The translations under genes were made by a program, and so were the position numbers. This document shows positions 15,626 through 23,965 of a DNA stretch of 64,000 nt, piece after piece (the first letter of the stretch is position 1; the number at the start of each line of letters is the position of its first letter). Under the pieces are notes generated by a model, which did not search any database, was not told where the DNA came from, and worked only from the letters and a program-made list of their open reading frames with translations. The DNA comes from Flavobacterium supellecticarium (GTDB taxonomy: Bacteria; Bacteroidota; Bacteroidia; Flavobacteriales; Flavobacteriaceae), in the NCBI RefSeq assembly GCF_004801375.1, contig NZ_SSNZ01000001.1:868001-932000 (forward strand), given 5' to 3'.

Positions 15626-16579
15626 ATGACCATCACACAATTATACTACGTATTAGCCGTAGCCGAACATAAGAATTTTACGCTAGCCGCCGAAAAATGT
15701 TTTGTAACCCAACCGACACTGAGCATGCAGATCCAGAAACTGGAAGACGAGTTGGAAGTACTGATATTCGATCGCAGTAAAAAGCCGATACAATTAACCG
15801 AAATAGGTCAGAAAATTGTTTCTCAGGCCAAAAACATTGTCAATGAATCCGATCGGATTAAAGATATAGTTGACCAACAAAAGGGATTTATTGGCGGCGA
15901 ATTTAAAGTCGGCATCATCCCAACCGTAATGCCTACCCTGTTACCGATGTTCCTGACCAATTTTGTCAATCGCTATCCGAAAGTAAATCTGATCATCGAA
16001 GAACACAACACCGAAGAAATTATCAAACGTTTAAAAAACGGTCATCTGGACGTTGCTATCGCGGCGACACCGCTGGAAGAAGACAATTTAAAAGAAATCG
16101 TATTGTATTACGAACCGTTTGTAGCTTATATACCGGAAAATAACCGAAACTTCGATAAGACCGAAATTGACATCAACGATCTGGATTTGGATTCTATTTT
16201 ACTATTACAAGACGGTCATTGTTTCCGCGACGGTATTCTAAACCTGTGCAAAAACAAAGGCAATTTTACCGATACCAAATTCCATATTGAAAGCGGTAGC
16301 TTTGAAACCCTGATCAAACTGGCCGACGAAGGATTGGGCACTACCCTGCTTCCGTATTTACATACGCTGGATTTAAAAGAAAAAGACAAATTAAAATTAC
16401 GTCATTTTAAAGAGCCGCGTCCGGCACGTGAAGTCAGTCTTATTTTTCCGAAAAGCGAGCTAAAAAGCCATATTATAGAAGCGTTACGCAGTACGATCGC
16501 CGGTGTGATTAAAGGTGCTATCGCCTTTCACAACGTCGAGATCATCAGTCCGCTTAAAAACAAAAAAGGAGTCTACTAA
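15626..16579 (+). CDS. oxyR: hydrogen-peroxide-sensing LysR regulator OxyR
   Basis: A 317-residue LysR protein starting at MTITQLYYVLAVAEHKNF; an in-frame ATG 13 codons upstream is rejected because the helix-turn-helix should begin at the N-terminus. The effector domain holds GHCFRDGILNLC, with Cys199 and Cys208 at exactly the numbers and spacing of the E. coli OxyR redox pair, so peroxide sensing by disulfide is well supported. It is divergent from dps, a classic target. A hairpin over its stop codon ends the transcript. Confidence 0.95.
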   Translation: MTITQLYYVLAVAEHKNFTLAAEKCFVTQPTLSMQIQKLEDELEVLIFDRSKKPIQLTEIGQKIVSQAKNIVNESDRIKDIVDQQKGFIGGEFKVGIIPTVMPTLLPMFLTNFVNRYPKVNLIIEEHNTEEIIKRLKNGHLDVAIAATPLEEDNLKEIVLYYEPFVAYIPENNRNFDKTEIDINDLDLDSILLLQDGHCFRDGILNLCKNKGNFTDTKFHIESGSFETLIKLADEGLGTTLLPYLHTLDLKEKDKLKLRHFKEPRPAREVSLIFPKSELKSHIIEALRSTIAGVIKGAIAFHNVEIISPLKNKKGVY

Positions 16580-16592
16580 CAGACTCCTTTTC
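16563..16592. terminator. terminator overlapping the oxyR stop codon
   Basis: Stem AAAGGAGTCT / AGACTCCTTT with a 6-base loop that holds the oxyR TAA region; it also faces the end of the small reverse gene at 16594. Confidence 0.8.
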
Positions 16593-16593
16593 T

Positions 16594-16791
16594 TCATTGA
16601 TTAACGTATATAAGACATTGTTTTAACTCGGGCTTGCCTACGGTATAATGTAATAACCAATCTCGTAATTGGTCGACTTCGTAAGGTAATAAGTTTTTTA
16701 GGGCTTTTTCTAACTCTTTACAAAATAACTTTGGGTCAAAGCTTACTCTTTCTAAAATAGATTTGGTGTAAGTAAACATAGCTCTTGGCAT
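16594..16791 (-). CDS. small conserved hypothetical protein
   Basis: A 65-residue soluble, probably helical protein (FTYTKSILERVSFDPKLFCKELEKALKNLLPYEVDQLRDWLLHYT). I know this pattern only as an uncharacterised small flavobacterial protein. It could start at ATG 16791 or four codons later at 16779 (MFTYTK). It is convergent with oxyR, two bases from its terminator. No function can be assigned. Confidence 0.72.
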   Translation of the reverse strand: MPRAMFTYTKSILERVSFDPKLFCKELEKALKNLLPYEVDQLRDWLLHYTVGKPELKQCLIYVNQ

Positions 16792-16917
16792 AATCTACAA
16801 GCATTAATGGGTTAATTCAAGGGTAAGAACGTAACTACTCTCGTAAATCTACAAAACGAAAGCCTATTTATTAGGCAAACGTACAAATTGTTATTTTAGT
16901 ATAACAAATTCAAAAAT

Positions 16918-17580
16918 TTAACATTTTGTAGCTCTCAACATTTCCCGTTTCCCCGGTGGACCTGGTAATTTTTCAGTTTTAAAACCCGCTTCCTGAAGCG
17001 CTCTTTTGATAGGACCTCTACAGGCGTAGGTTACCAGCGTTCCTTTTTCCTGAAGTGCTTCAAACATGATTTTAAAAATTTCCGTTGTCCAGAGTTCCGG
17101 TTGCACGTGAAATCCGAATGCATCAAAGTAAATCAAATTAAATCGATTTTTGTAATCTATTTCGTTAAAGTATTGTTGCCTTTTTGTTAAAGTGAAATAC
17201 GGCGACAGTACTGTTGGCGCTTCCCAGGGACAATTATGCATCGTTTCAAACACCGACGCATATGCGGTGGCATCCAAAGCCGAAACATAATTCATATGCT
17301 CCCGTTCTTCCCGGCTAATCGGAAATGCTTCCACCCCTACATAATCGATATGCTGTTGTTTCTTTTCCGCTTCCAGATAGGTTATAAACGCGTTTAATCC
17401 GGTTCCAAAGCCGATCTCTAAAACAGCAACGGACTGCTCTTCAAAAAGAGACAGTCCGTTTGCTATAAATACATGTTTTGCTTCCTGTATCGCTCCGAAT
17501 TTTGAATGATATGTTTCGTCCCAACCTTCGATATGGATCGTGGTTGATCCGTCTGCTGTTTGTATTATTTTTCGGTTCAA
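16918..17580 (-). CDS. mnmD: tRNA (5-methylaminomethyl-2-thiouridine) methyltransferase MnmD
   Basis: An SAM-dependent methyltransferase of about 220 residues completing mnm5s2U34 in tRNA; in E. coli it is half of the MnmC fusion. Motif I is VLEIGFGTGLNAF, followed by the acidic strand DYVGVEAFPI and the catalytic-region FDAFGFHVQPELWTTEIF; the C-terminus KLPGPPGKREMLRATK is typical. The longest frame would overlap the upstream gene by 180 bases. TTG at 17580, one base after that gene's stop, gives MNRKIIQTADGSTTIHI, which fits family N-termini; ATG at 17637 is the alternative. Confidence 0.9.
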   Translation of the reverse strand: MNRKIIQTADGSTTIHIEGWDETYHSKFGAIQEAKHVFIANGLSLFEEQSVAVLEIGFGTGLNAFITYLEAEKKQQHIDYVGVEAFPISREEREHMNYVSALDATAYASVFETMHNCPWEAPTVLSPYFTLTKRQQYFNEIDYKNRFNLIYFDAFGFHVQPELWTTEIFKIMFEALQEKGTLVTYACRGPIKRALQEAGFKTEKLPGPPGKREMLRATKC

Positions 17581-17581
17581 A

Positions 17582-18034
17582 TTATTTAATATACAGTTTT
17601 TTAATTCTCGGAATTGGTCCGCCGCACTTTGATTCATGACAACGTACGCAGGCATCCACTCCGTTATTAAAATGCGTTTTGGCATTATCCGGATCGGCAT
17701 AGATCTGTTTTTGTGCCTCAATAAATTTTTTGGCCTGCTCTTTAAAAAAAGCATCGTTTTCACTTTCGTCGGTCATTACCGCCTGGTGAATTTTCAGAAA
17801 GTGCTCCGGGAAATTCCCTACGGCTTCCCCGTTTTTAATCCGGTCTTTTAAACGCTGGTTATCTACATACATCTGCTCCATCAAAGCAGCCATTTCGGAC
17901 ATTTCATACATTTTGAAATCTTTCTTTTCCGATTGTGCCGCCGGTTCTGGCTTTACATCCGCTTCTTTCCGGTTGCAGGAGATTACCAATAGCATGGCTC
18001 CGGAAATCCATGCCAAAAACAATATTCTTTTCAT
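17582..18034 (-). CDS. mono-haem cytochrome c-like lipoprotein
   Basis: A 150-residue lipoprotein (signal ILFLAWISGAMLLVISC). Near the C-terminus DACVRCHESKCGG is a CxxCH haem-c site, with a further Cys five residues on; Met residues in MYEMSEMAALMEQMY might supply a second axial ligand. The helical build with the haem site at the end recalls cytochrome c'-type proteins, but the family is not certain. Its start overlaps the stop of the DUF4920 gene by one base (TAATG), so the two are translated together, and mnmD follows. Confidence 0.78.
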   Translation of the reverse strand: MKRILFLAWISGAMLLVISCNRKEADVKPEPAAQSEKKDFKMYEMSEMAALMEQMYVDNQRLKDRIKNGEAVGNFPEHFLKIHQAVMTDESENDAFFKEQAKKFIEAQKQIYADPDNAKTHFNNGVDACVRCHESKCGGPIPRIKKLYIK

Positions 18035-18531
18035 TACTTACTAATTAAAACGCCATCGGCCATAAAAGCATACGTAACTTTTGGTTGTTTAATACTGTCG
18101 ATTTCCGCCTGCGATTTTCCACCGTCTTTGGCATAATGTTTCAATTGTTCCACACTTTCGATATTTACAAAAGCTTTACCATTTACAATAGCTTCCTGGT
18201 TAGTCGCATTCATCGGGACAAAAAAGGCGTAATCTTTAAACTTTACAAAAGACTCTTTACCATCGCTCAGATCCAGTGTCATCCAACAACCTTTTTTCTG
18301 GCAAACATCTTTAATATTGGATTTGAATTTCAGGTTTAAAGTATCTCCTTCTTTCAGATCTTTGAATTTTGCCAGCATGGCTTCTTTGGTAATCACGCCA
18401 TCGGCTGTAATGCTATCACCAAAAACAGCATATTCGGTTTTGTTTTCGGCTATTTTGGTGTCCTCTTGTTTTTTAGAATTGCAACTGACCATTGCAATCA
18501 GAACAGCGGTTAAAAAAATACTTTTTTTCAT
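18034..18531 (-). CDS. DUF4920 domain lipoprotein
   Basis: A 165-residue lipoprotein (SIFLTAVLIAMVSC) matching the DUF4920 pattern: YAVFGDSITADGVITKE, then DVCQKKGCWMTLDL and SFVKFKDYAFFVP. The CQKKGCW pair suggests a metal or redox site, as noted for the family; the function is not established. It is first in an operon with the haem lipoprotein and mnmD (one-base overlap TAATG with the next gene). The haem neighbour makes a role in extracytoplasmic electron or metal handling plausible, no more. Confidence 0.85.
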   Translation of the reverse strand: MKKSIFLTAVLIAMVSCNSKKQEDTKIAENKTEYAVFGDSITADGVITKEAMLAKFKDLKEGDTLNLKFKSNIKDVCQKKGCWMTLDLSDGKESFVKFKDYAFFVPMNATNQEAIVNGKAFVNIESVEQLKHYAKDGGKSQAEIDSIKQPKVTYAFMADGVLISK

Positions 18532-18885
18532 ATATCGTTTGGATTGGTTATTTTGATTATCAATGCCTTACTATATTCGGATTACCTAGGATAATCTGTC
18601 CTATTTTAAGACCTTCCAAAGAAACAAATTTATATTGAATATGCATAATTCTAATTTATTTTTTCGCTAATCCCGATTAATTCGGAGGAATTGTATTCAA
18701 AAAGTAATAATTCAAAAAAAAATTAATAGTTCCATATTTAATTACATTATTTTTAATCTTACTTTATTAAAAGTGCTTTTTTTAATTAAATTTGCAGCGA
18801 CACAACAATTTTTTTATCAATTTAAAAATTATGTTTTATTGTTGGCCATCAACAATTTAGCCGGTTTTTAAAATTAATCGATTAA
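18532..18885. other. 354-base intergenic region between divergent DUF4920 and ilvE
   Basis: Very AT-rich, with no gene of ordinary size. It holds a -7 box TAAATTTG (18787-18794) for ilvE and the structured ilvE leader described separately. The part from 18640 to 18780 shows only A/T runs. Confidence 0.6.
18803..18860 (+). promoter_or_regulatory. ilvE leader with mutually exclusive hairpins (candidate attenuator)
   Basis: CAACAAT (18803-18809), ATTGTTG (18838-18844) and CAACAAT (18850-18856) lie in the leader after the -7 box. The middle element can pair with either outer copy over 7 bp, but not both. A 9-codon frame starting at 18831 (MFYCWPSTI) overlaps the second hairpin and stops at 18860. 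The layout resembles a switch; there is no clear U-run terminator, so the role is uncertain. Confidence 0.35.
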
Positions 18886-19953
18886 ATGGAATTAAAAACA
18901 ACAACTGACATTAGAATTATCAAAGCCGACAGTAGCAAAATCAACAGTGTTGATTTTGAAAACCTGACTTTCGGAAATATTTTTACCGACCATATGCTGA
19001 TTTGTGATTACAATAACGGGAAATGGGAACAACCGGTTATCATGCCGTACGAACCCTTTACGTTAGATCCATCGGCAAAAGTTTTCCATTACGGACAGGC
19101 AATTTTCGAAGGAATGAAAGCCTATAAAGACGAGCATGACGATGTTTGGTTGTTCCGTCCGGATCAGAACTTTGACCGTTTTAACAAATCGGCCGTGCGT
19201 CTTGCGATGCCGGAAGTTCCGGAAGACGTTTTCTTAGGTGGTTTACACAAGTTACTTGAAATCGAAAAAGAATGGGTTAAAAAAGGATTTGGAAATGCCT
19301 TATACATCCGTCCTTTTATGATTGCAACCGGATCGGGTGTTGTCGCAGCTCCTTCTACGCAATATCGTTTTACCATTATCCTTTCGCCGGCAAAATCGTA
19401 TTATTCCGGTGAAGTAAAAGTAGTAATCGCCGAGCATTTTAGCCGTGCGGCAAACGGAGGAATTGGAGCAGCAAAAGCAGCCGGTAACTATTCCGGGCAA
19501 TTCTATCCAACCAAATTGGCCAATGAGCAAGGTTTCCAACAGATCATCTGGACGGACGATGCGACGCATACCAAATTGGAAGAAGCCGGAACGATGAACG
19601 TATTTTTCAGAATCAACGATACCTTATATACGGCACCAATCAGCGAGCGTATTCTGGACGGTGTAACCCGTAAGAGTATTATCGAATTGGCAACCAAAGA
19701 AGGTATCGACGTACAGGTTCGTCCGGTATTGGTTGACGAGATTGTAGAAGCCGCTAAAAACGGAACGCTACAGGAAATATTTGGAGCGGGAACAGCTGCG
19801 GTAGTGAACCCAATCGTAGGATTCTCGTATAAAGAAACCTATTATGAACTTCCGAAACCGGAAAATTCGTTTGCTACTTTTATCAAACAACAGTTAACCG
19901 GAATTCAGTACAAGCAAATTGAAGACACTTTTGGATGGACCGTAAAAATCTAA
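18886..19953 (+). CDS. ilvE: branched-chain-amino-acid aminotransferase
   Basis: A 355-residue PLP enzyme (fold type IV) that interconverts Leu, Ile and Val with their 2-oxo acids. The Schiff-base Lys is K197 in GAAKAAGNYSGQF; FHYGQAIFEGMKAY and the C-terminal EIFGAGTAAVVNPI are family motifs. The length fits the group II enzymes. It is a single-gene unit with a structured leader and a bidirectional terminator. In flavobacteria the same reaction feeds branched fatty-acid primers as well as amino acid synthesis. Confidence 0.95.
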   Translation: MELKTTTDIRIIKADSSKINSVDFENLTFGNIFTDHMLICDYNNGKWEQPVIMPYEPFTLDPSAKVFHYGQAIFEGMKAYKDEHDDVWLFRPDQNFDRFNKSAVRLAMPEVPEDVFLGGLHKLLEIEKEWVKKGFGNALYIRPFMIATGSGVVAAPSTQYRFTIILSPAKSYYSGEVKVVIAEHFSRAANGGIGAAKAAGNYSGQFYPTKLANEQGFQQIIWTDDATHTKLEEAGTMNVFFRINDTLYTAPISERILDGVTRKSIIELATKEGIDVQVRPVLVDEIVEAAKNGTLQEIFGAGTAAVVNPIVGFSYKETYYELPKPENSFATFIKQQLTGIQYKQIEDTFGWTVKI

Positions 19954-19971
19954 TTCCAAAATAACCGATAT

Positions 19972-20002
19972 AAAAATCCCGAAGAAAAACTTCGGGATTT
20001 TT
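19972..20002. terminator. bidirectional terminator of ilvE and the MazG-like gene
   Basis: 13-bp perfect stem (AAAAATCCCGAAG / CTTCGGGATTTTT) with a 5-A loop between convergent genes. Confidence 0.92.
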
Positions 20003-20386
20003 TTATTTTAATATGGTTTCGAAATTCGGCTTAAAATAGTTAGGCCCTTTCATAACCTTTCCATCTTCCCGGTAAATCGGTTTTCCGTCTTCGCCCAATT
20101 TACTCATATTACTCCGTTGGATTTCATCAAAAACTTCCTCTATTTTATGTTGCAATCCGTGTTCCAGAATCGTACCACATAAAATATAAAGCATATCCCC
20201 TAAAGCATCGGCAATTTCGACCAGATCGTTATTTTGTACCGCTTCCAGATATTCCTCATTTTCTTCTTTCATCAGATTATAACGCAATCGGTTAACCTGT
20301 TCGCCCAGGTCGGCTTTAGGAAACGAACTTACTCCCAATCCGAAAGATTCATGGAACTCCTGAACAGCCTGTAATTGTTTTTTCAT
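20003..20386 (-). CDS. MazG-like nucleoside triphosphate pyrophosphohydrolase
   Basis: A 127-residue all-alpha NTP pyrophosphatase. The metal-binding pattern is visible as MKEENEEYLEAVQNNDLVEIADALGDMLYILCGT: an E-E-x-x-E helix followed by E-x-x-D further on. The C-terminal EDGKPIYREDGKVMKGPNYFKPN is typical of this single-domain branch. Such enzymes clear non-canonical or excess nucleotides; the substrate is not known here. It is convergent with ilvE and divergent from a small membrane protein gene. Confidence 0.85.
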   Translation of the reverse strand: MKKQLQAVQEFHESFGLGVSSFPKADLGEQVNRLRYNLMKEENEEYLEAVQNNDLVEIADALGDMLYILCGTILEHGLQHKIEEVFDEIQRSNMSKLGEDGKPIYREDGKVMKGPNYFKPNFETILK

Positions 20387-20433
20387 ATTCTTTAATTTTA
20401 CGGTCTAAAATAGAAAATCTCCGGGCAAAACGC

Positions 20434-20441
20434 TAATTTTG
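20434..20441 (+). promoter_or_regulatory. -7 promoter element
   Basis: TAATTTTG, 16 bases before the ATG at 20458. Confidence 0.45.
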
Positions 20442-20457
20442 CGTAAAATTAAAAATC

Positions 20458-20646
20458 ATGTTTACATCAGGTCAACTTTATTTTGCTTTATTCTTTGTTA
20501 TCGTATTTGTAACCGCTATGATTTATGTATACCGAAAAGACCTGTCACTCCATAAATTACACTACAAAGGATCCCTTTGGATACTACTGGCCTTTTTTGC
20601 TTTTATAGGAATTTTATTTATAATTAAACTGTTTTTGAAAGAATAA
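20458..20646 (+). CDS. small two-helix membrane protein
   Basis: A 62-residue protein with two membrane segments (YFALFFVIVFVTAMIYVY and LWILLAFFAFIGILFIIKLF) joined by a basic loop with the sequence RKDLSLHKLHYKG. It is a familiar uncharacterised small membrane protein in flavobacteria. It lies 42 bases before the SRPBCC gene, which has its own -7 box (TAACTTTG, 20653-20660), so cotranscription is possible but not required. Confidence 0.75.
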   Translation: MFTSGQLYFALFFVIVFVTAMIYVYRKDLSLHKLHYKGSLWILLAFFAFIGILFIIKLFLKE

Positions 20647-20688
20647 TTGTTATAACTTTGGACAACTAAATGAAATTTTTTTAATGCT

Positions 20689-21792
20689 ATGCGCGTAGTT
20701 AAATACATATTTCTTTTATTACTCTTAGCTGCTGTTGCACTAACGGTTTACATTGCTACTCAAACCGGTTCATTCGATGTACAACGAAGCAAAGTGATTC
20801 AGGCGACACCCGTGGCTTTGTTCAATTATGTAGACGACTACAAAAATTGGGACGACTGGGGTCCCTGGAAAGAGGACGATCCTACAATCCGTAACAATTA
20901 TAGCGACAAAACACAGGGAGCCGGTGCTTCTTTTTCCTGGACTGGTAAAGATGGAACCGGTAAGATGGAAACTATTAAAACCATTGGTACCGACAGCATT
21001 CAACAAAAAATATACTTTGATCAAAGCGAAACTCCTTCTGATGTTTATTGGGTTTTTACTCCGGTAAAGGGCGGTACTAAAGTAACCTGGGGAATGAAAG
21101 GAAACATGAATTTTATGATGAAAGCCTTTTCCATTCTTAGTGGCGGTTCCGACAGAATGTTAGGCCCGATGTTCGAAAAAGGATTGGAAAATATCGATAA
21201 CATCCTGGTAAAAGAATTAAAATTATACAATATTAAGATCAACGGACTGGTAAAAAAAGCCGGTACCTATTATATTAAACAATCGGCTACCTGTAAAATT
21301 CCGGAATTACCCGCATTAATGGGTTCCATGTTTACGAATCTGAACAAATTCACGAAAGACAATAATATATCGGTAAGCGGAAGTGCTTTTGCAATTTATA
21401 ACAAATACGACACCACTTCCAACATAGTCGAGTTTTCGGTTTGTATTCCGGTAAAAGAAGAAATATTTACAGCACAGGGAAGTGATATTACCGCTGGTGA
21501 ATTAATCCCTTACTTAGCCTTAAAAACAACGCTTACCGGCGACTATTCCCATAGTAAAGAAGCCTGGGATAAATCCTATGCTGAGATTGTAAAAAACAAA
21601 TGGATGGAAGATCCGAACGGGAAATATCTGGAAGTTTATAAAGCAGGACCTTTACAAAGCCGCAAACCGTCTGAATGGGTAACCGAAATCTTTATCCCGA
21701 TTACGGCTAAGCCAAAACCGGTAGCTCCAATTGTACCAACAACTTCTACAGACAAACCGGTACCACCACCAACAGCGAAATCAATCGAATAA
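20689..21792 (+). CDS. SRPBCC family protein with C-terminal GyrI-like domain
   Basis: A 367-residue protein with an N-terminal membrane segment (YIFLLLLLAAVALTVYI). Residues ~28-170 form a START/polyketide-cyclase-like SRPBCC ligand-binding domain (VQRSKVIQATPVALFNYVDD, NWDDWGPW). Residues ~185-340 look like a GyrI/effector-binding fold (ELIPYLALKTTLTGDYSH, WVTEIFIPI). The tail is proline-rich. This architecture is common in flavobacteria, with unknown ligand. A strong terminator follows. Confidence 0.83.
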   Translation: MRVVKYIFLLLLLAAVALTVYIATQTGSFDVQRSKVIQATPVALFNYVDDYKNWDDWGPWKEDDPTIRNNYSDKTQGAGASFSWTGKDGTGKMETIKTIGTDSIQQKIYFDQSETPSDVYWVFTPVKGGTKVTWGMKGNMNFMMKAFSILSGGSDRMLGPMFEKGLENIDNILVKELKLYNIKINGLVKKAGTYYIKQSATCKIPELPALMGSMFTNLNKFTKDNNISVSGSAFAIYNKYDTTSNIVEFSVCIPVKEEIFTAQGSDITAGELIPYLALKTTLTGDYSHSKEAWDKSYAEIVKNKWMEDPNGKYLEVYKAGPLQSRKPSEWVTEIFIPITAKPKPVAPIVPTTSTDKPVPPPTAKSIE

Positions 21793-21796
21793 AACA

Positions 21797-21823
21797 TAAA
21801 AAAGTCCCTTTTGGGACTTTTTT
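21797..21823 (+). terminator. terminator of the SRPBCC gene
   Basis: AAAAAAGTCCC-TTTT-GGGACTTTTTT, perfect stem, just after the stop; it also faces the convergent tcdA. Confidence 0.92.
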
Positions 21824-21842
21824 ATTTATATATGTTGATCAA

Positions 21843-22565
21843 TTATTTTTCTTTTGCTAATAAATAACGAACCACGGTTTCGGCGGCATGCAAACCAAAC
21901 AATGCCGGCATCCAGCTATTTGTTCCGAAAAACGACTTTTTAAAATTCTGTCCGTCTGTCATTTTCAAACTGCTCTCATCCGGTTTTTCCGTAGAAAACA
22001 CCGCCTTAACACCCGTAGAAATACCTTCTTTCTTTAAACGTTTGCGGATGGTTTTTGCCAACGGACAAACATCGGTTTTACTGATATCCTTTACCACAAT
22101 CTTACTGGCCAGCAATTTACCTCCGGCTCCCATATTACTGATAATCTTGACTTTTTTACGTTTTGCAGCCAGAATCAGGTTTAATTTAGGCGTAATACTA
22201 TCGATACAATCCAATACATAGTCAAACTCCGGAGTGATTAGTTCAAAAGCGCGTTCCGGCGACAGGAATTCCTCGATACGGGTTAACTCCAATTCCGGGT
22301 TAATATCCAACAAACGATCGCCTACAATTTTTACCTTTGGCTGTCCTACAGTCGAATGCAAAGCCGGTAACTGTCTGTTGATATTCGTAATATCCACGGT
22401 ATCACCATCCACTATCGTCATTTTCCCGACACCTGCCCGTGCTATAAATTCTGCCGCAAACGATCCTACACCGCCCATTCCAACAATCAATACGTTTGCA
22501 TTTTTTAATTTTTCGAGTCCTTCTTTTTTAAACAGCAATTCTGCTCGCTCTGTCCATTCAGCCAT
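21843..22565 (-). CDS. tcdA: tRNA threonylcarbamoyladenosine dehydratase
   Basis: A 240-residue E1-like enzyme that cyclises t6A37 of tRNA to ct6A with ATP. The Rossmann P-loop-like motif is VLIVGMGGVGSFAAEFIARAG, followed by VDGDTVDITNINRQLPA, in which the ATP-binding Asp and Arg are intact; CPLAKTIRKRLKK carries the conserved catalytic-type Cys of the family. It is downstream of TatD and DUF1684 genes on the same strand (7-base gap), likely one operon. Confidence 0.92.
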   Translation of the reverse strand: MAEWTERAELLFKKEGLEKLKNANVLIVGMGGVGSFAAEFIARAGVGKMTIVDGDTVDITNINRQLPALHSTVGQPKVKIVGDRLLDINPELELTRIEEFLSPERAFELITPEFDYVLDCIDSITPKLNLILAAKRKKVKIISNMGAGGKLLASKIVVKDISKTDVCPLAKTIRKRLKKEGISTGVKAVFSTEKPDESSLKMTDGQNFKKSFFGTNSWMPALFGLHAAETVVRYLLAKEK

Positions 22566-22572
22566 TTATTTT

Positions 22573-23214
22573 TTATTTATTGTTATCAAATACATTTTTA
22601 AAATTTTGTGCTACCATCGCTTCAATAGCACCGCTCTTAATCGATGCGGCTTTTTTATAAACCTGAAAAATTGTCTCTTCTACCATATCCGTTTCCAGAA
22701 AAAAACGATCGTCCGGTACGGCTTTAAACACCGATTCCAGTTCGGGATTTCGCAACAGATATTTTCCAAAAGAAAGATAAAACCCGTTATCCAAAAGCGA
22801 TCGGGCCACCTGATAATTTTTAGAAAAACCATGAATAATCATCGGCACTTCCACTTTCATTTGTTTTTTGACCGCGATTACTTCCTGATAGGCCGCCACG
22901 CAATGTAAAATTACCGGTTTCGGATTGTGTTCGAGTACTTCCAATTGCCGTTCAAAAACCGAAAGCTGTTTATTGATATCCGTTTCAATTCGCTTATCCA
23001 GTCCGCATTCACCCAACGCCATGCAATTGGCCTCTTTTAGCTTATCCGAAATGATGCGCAAGTCATCCTCCAACCGATCTGCCTGCGCATACCACGGATG
23101 GATCCCAATGGAATAAAACGCCACGTATGGATCCAATTCGTTTGGATACTGATTTACAATTTCCAAAACACCCGGATCACCGGACGCTTTATGCGTATGC
23201 AGATTGTACAACAT
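22573..23214 (-). CDS. TatD family metal-dependent hydrolase
   Basis: A 213-residue amidohydrolase-fold protein, shorter than the usual ~260. Metal ligands visible are HTH at residues 5-7, GECGLD (Glu), ILHCVAAY (His), and IIHGFSKN (His), with LETD near the end. TatD enzymes act as DNases or D-aminoacyl hydrolases; the substrate is not set by sequence. The start overlaps the stop of the upstream DUF1684 gene by one base (TAATG). Confidence 0.87.
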   Translation of the reverse strand: MLYNLHTHKASGDPGVLEIVNQYPNELDPYVAFYSIGIHPWYAQADRLEDDLRIISDKLKEANCMALGECGLDKRIETDINKQLSVFERQLEVLEHNPKPVILHCVAAYQEVIAVKKQMKVEVPMIIHGFSKNYQVARSLLDNGFYLSFGKYLLRNPELESVFKAVPDDRFFLETDMVEETIFQVYKKAASIKSGAIEAMVAQNFKNVFDNNK

Positions 23215-23813
23215 TATTTATGAAACGCTTTAACACCGGCACGGATTTCTACTTTCAGATCATTGGCCTGCGGCGGTATCGGACAGGAATAACCTTCATT
23301 ATACGCACAATACGGATTGTAGGCTTTGTTGAAATCGATCGTTATAGTAGCGCCATCCGGAATTTCCAGATCGATATAACGACCACCACCATAACTATCC
23401 ACACCACTGGTAAGATCGGTAAAAGGCAGAAACAGGTAGTTTTTGTACTTTTCCATTTTGGCCAGTTCCAGATTACGGTATACATTTAGTTTATAATCTT
23501 TTCCATCGATTTTAAAAGACAATTCCCCGTATTTTATATACAGTGGTTTTCGCGTCCCGGTAGTCGGCATTGTAAATGGTTTTTCATCCGTTGCTTTTAC
23601 CAAACGTGCGGTCACACAATACTTTAAATCCACCGGAAAGAAATCCAGTGTTTTAAATTTTTTACGGTCTTTTTCTTTTAACGGCGATTCTTCCGCATTG
23701 GCATATTCGGAATTGATCTTTTTCTGAAAAGCCGTAACAGATTCCAAATCGCATTGCGAAAAGCCCGTTAGCGGAAATGTCATTCCCAATAACAGATAGA
23801 ATATTTTTTTCAT
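23214..23813 (-). CDS. DUF1684 domain exported protein
   Basis: A 199-residue protein with a cleavable signal peptide (IFYLLLGMTFPLTGFSQ). It shows the DUF1684 core: FFPVDLKYCVTARLV, GELSFKIDGKDYKLNVY, LFLPFTDLTSGVDSYGGGRYID, DFNKAYNPYCAYNEGYSCPIPP. The last segment with paired Cys is the best-conserved part of the family. Function is unknown. It heads the operon DUF1684-tatD-tcdA. Confidence 0.87.
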   Translation of the reverse strand: MKKIFYLLLGMTFPLTGFSQCDLESVTAFQKKINSEYANAEESPLKEKDRKKFKTLDFFPVDLKYCVTARLVKATDEKPFTMPTTGTRKPLYIKYGELSFKIDGKDYKLNVYRNLELAKMEKYKNYLFLPFTDLTSGVDSYGGGRYIDLEIPDGATITIDFNKAYNPYCAYNEGYSCPIPPQANDLKVEIRAGVKAFHK

Positions 23814-23941
23814 AATAATCGGTATCAGGCTGTATGCGAAACAGCTGCTGCAAAAATAATCAAAAATCCCACTCCCGAAACCACTGCTATTATTTCATTA
23901 TTAATTTACATTATTTCCCGTTTACGGCATCAAATAGTTTG

Positions 23942-23949
23942 TAAATTTG
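23942..23949 (+). promoter_or_regulatory. -7 promoter element of the MFS gene
   Basis: TAAATTTG, 16 bases before the ATG at 23966; no TTG at the -33 position. Confidence 0.5.
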
Positions 23950-23965
23950 ACATTTAGAACCGTAT

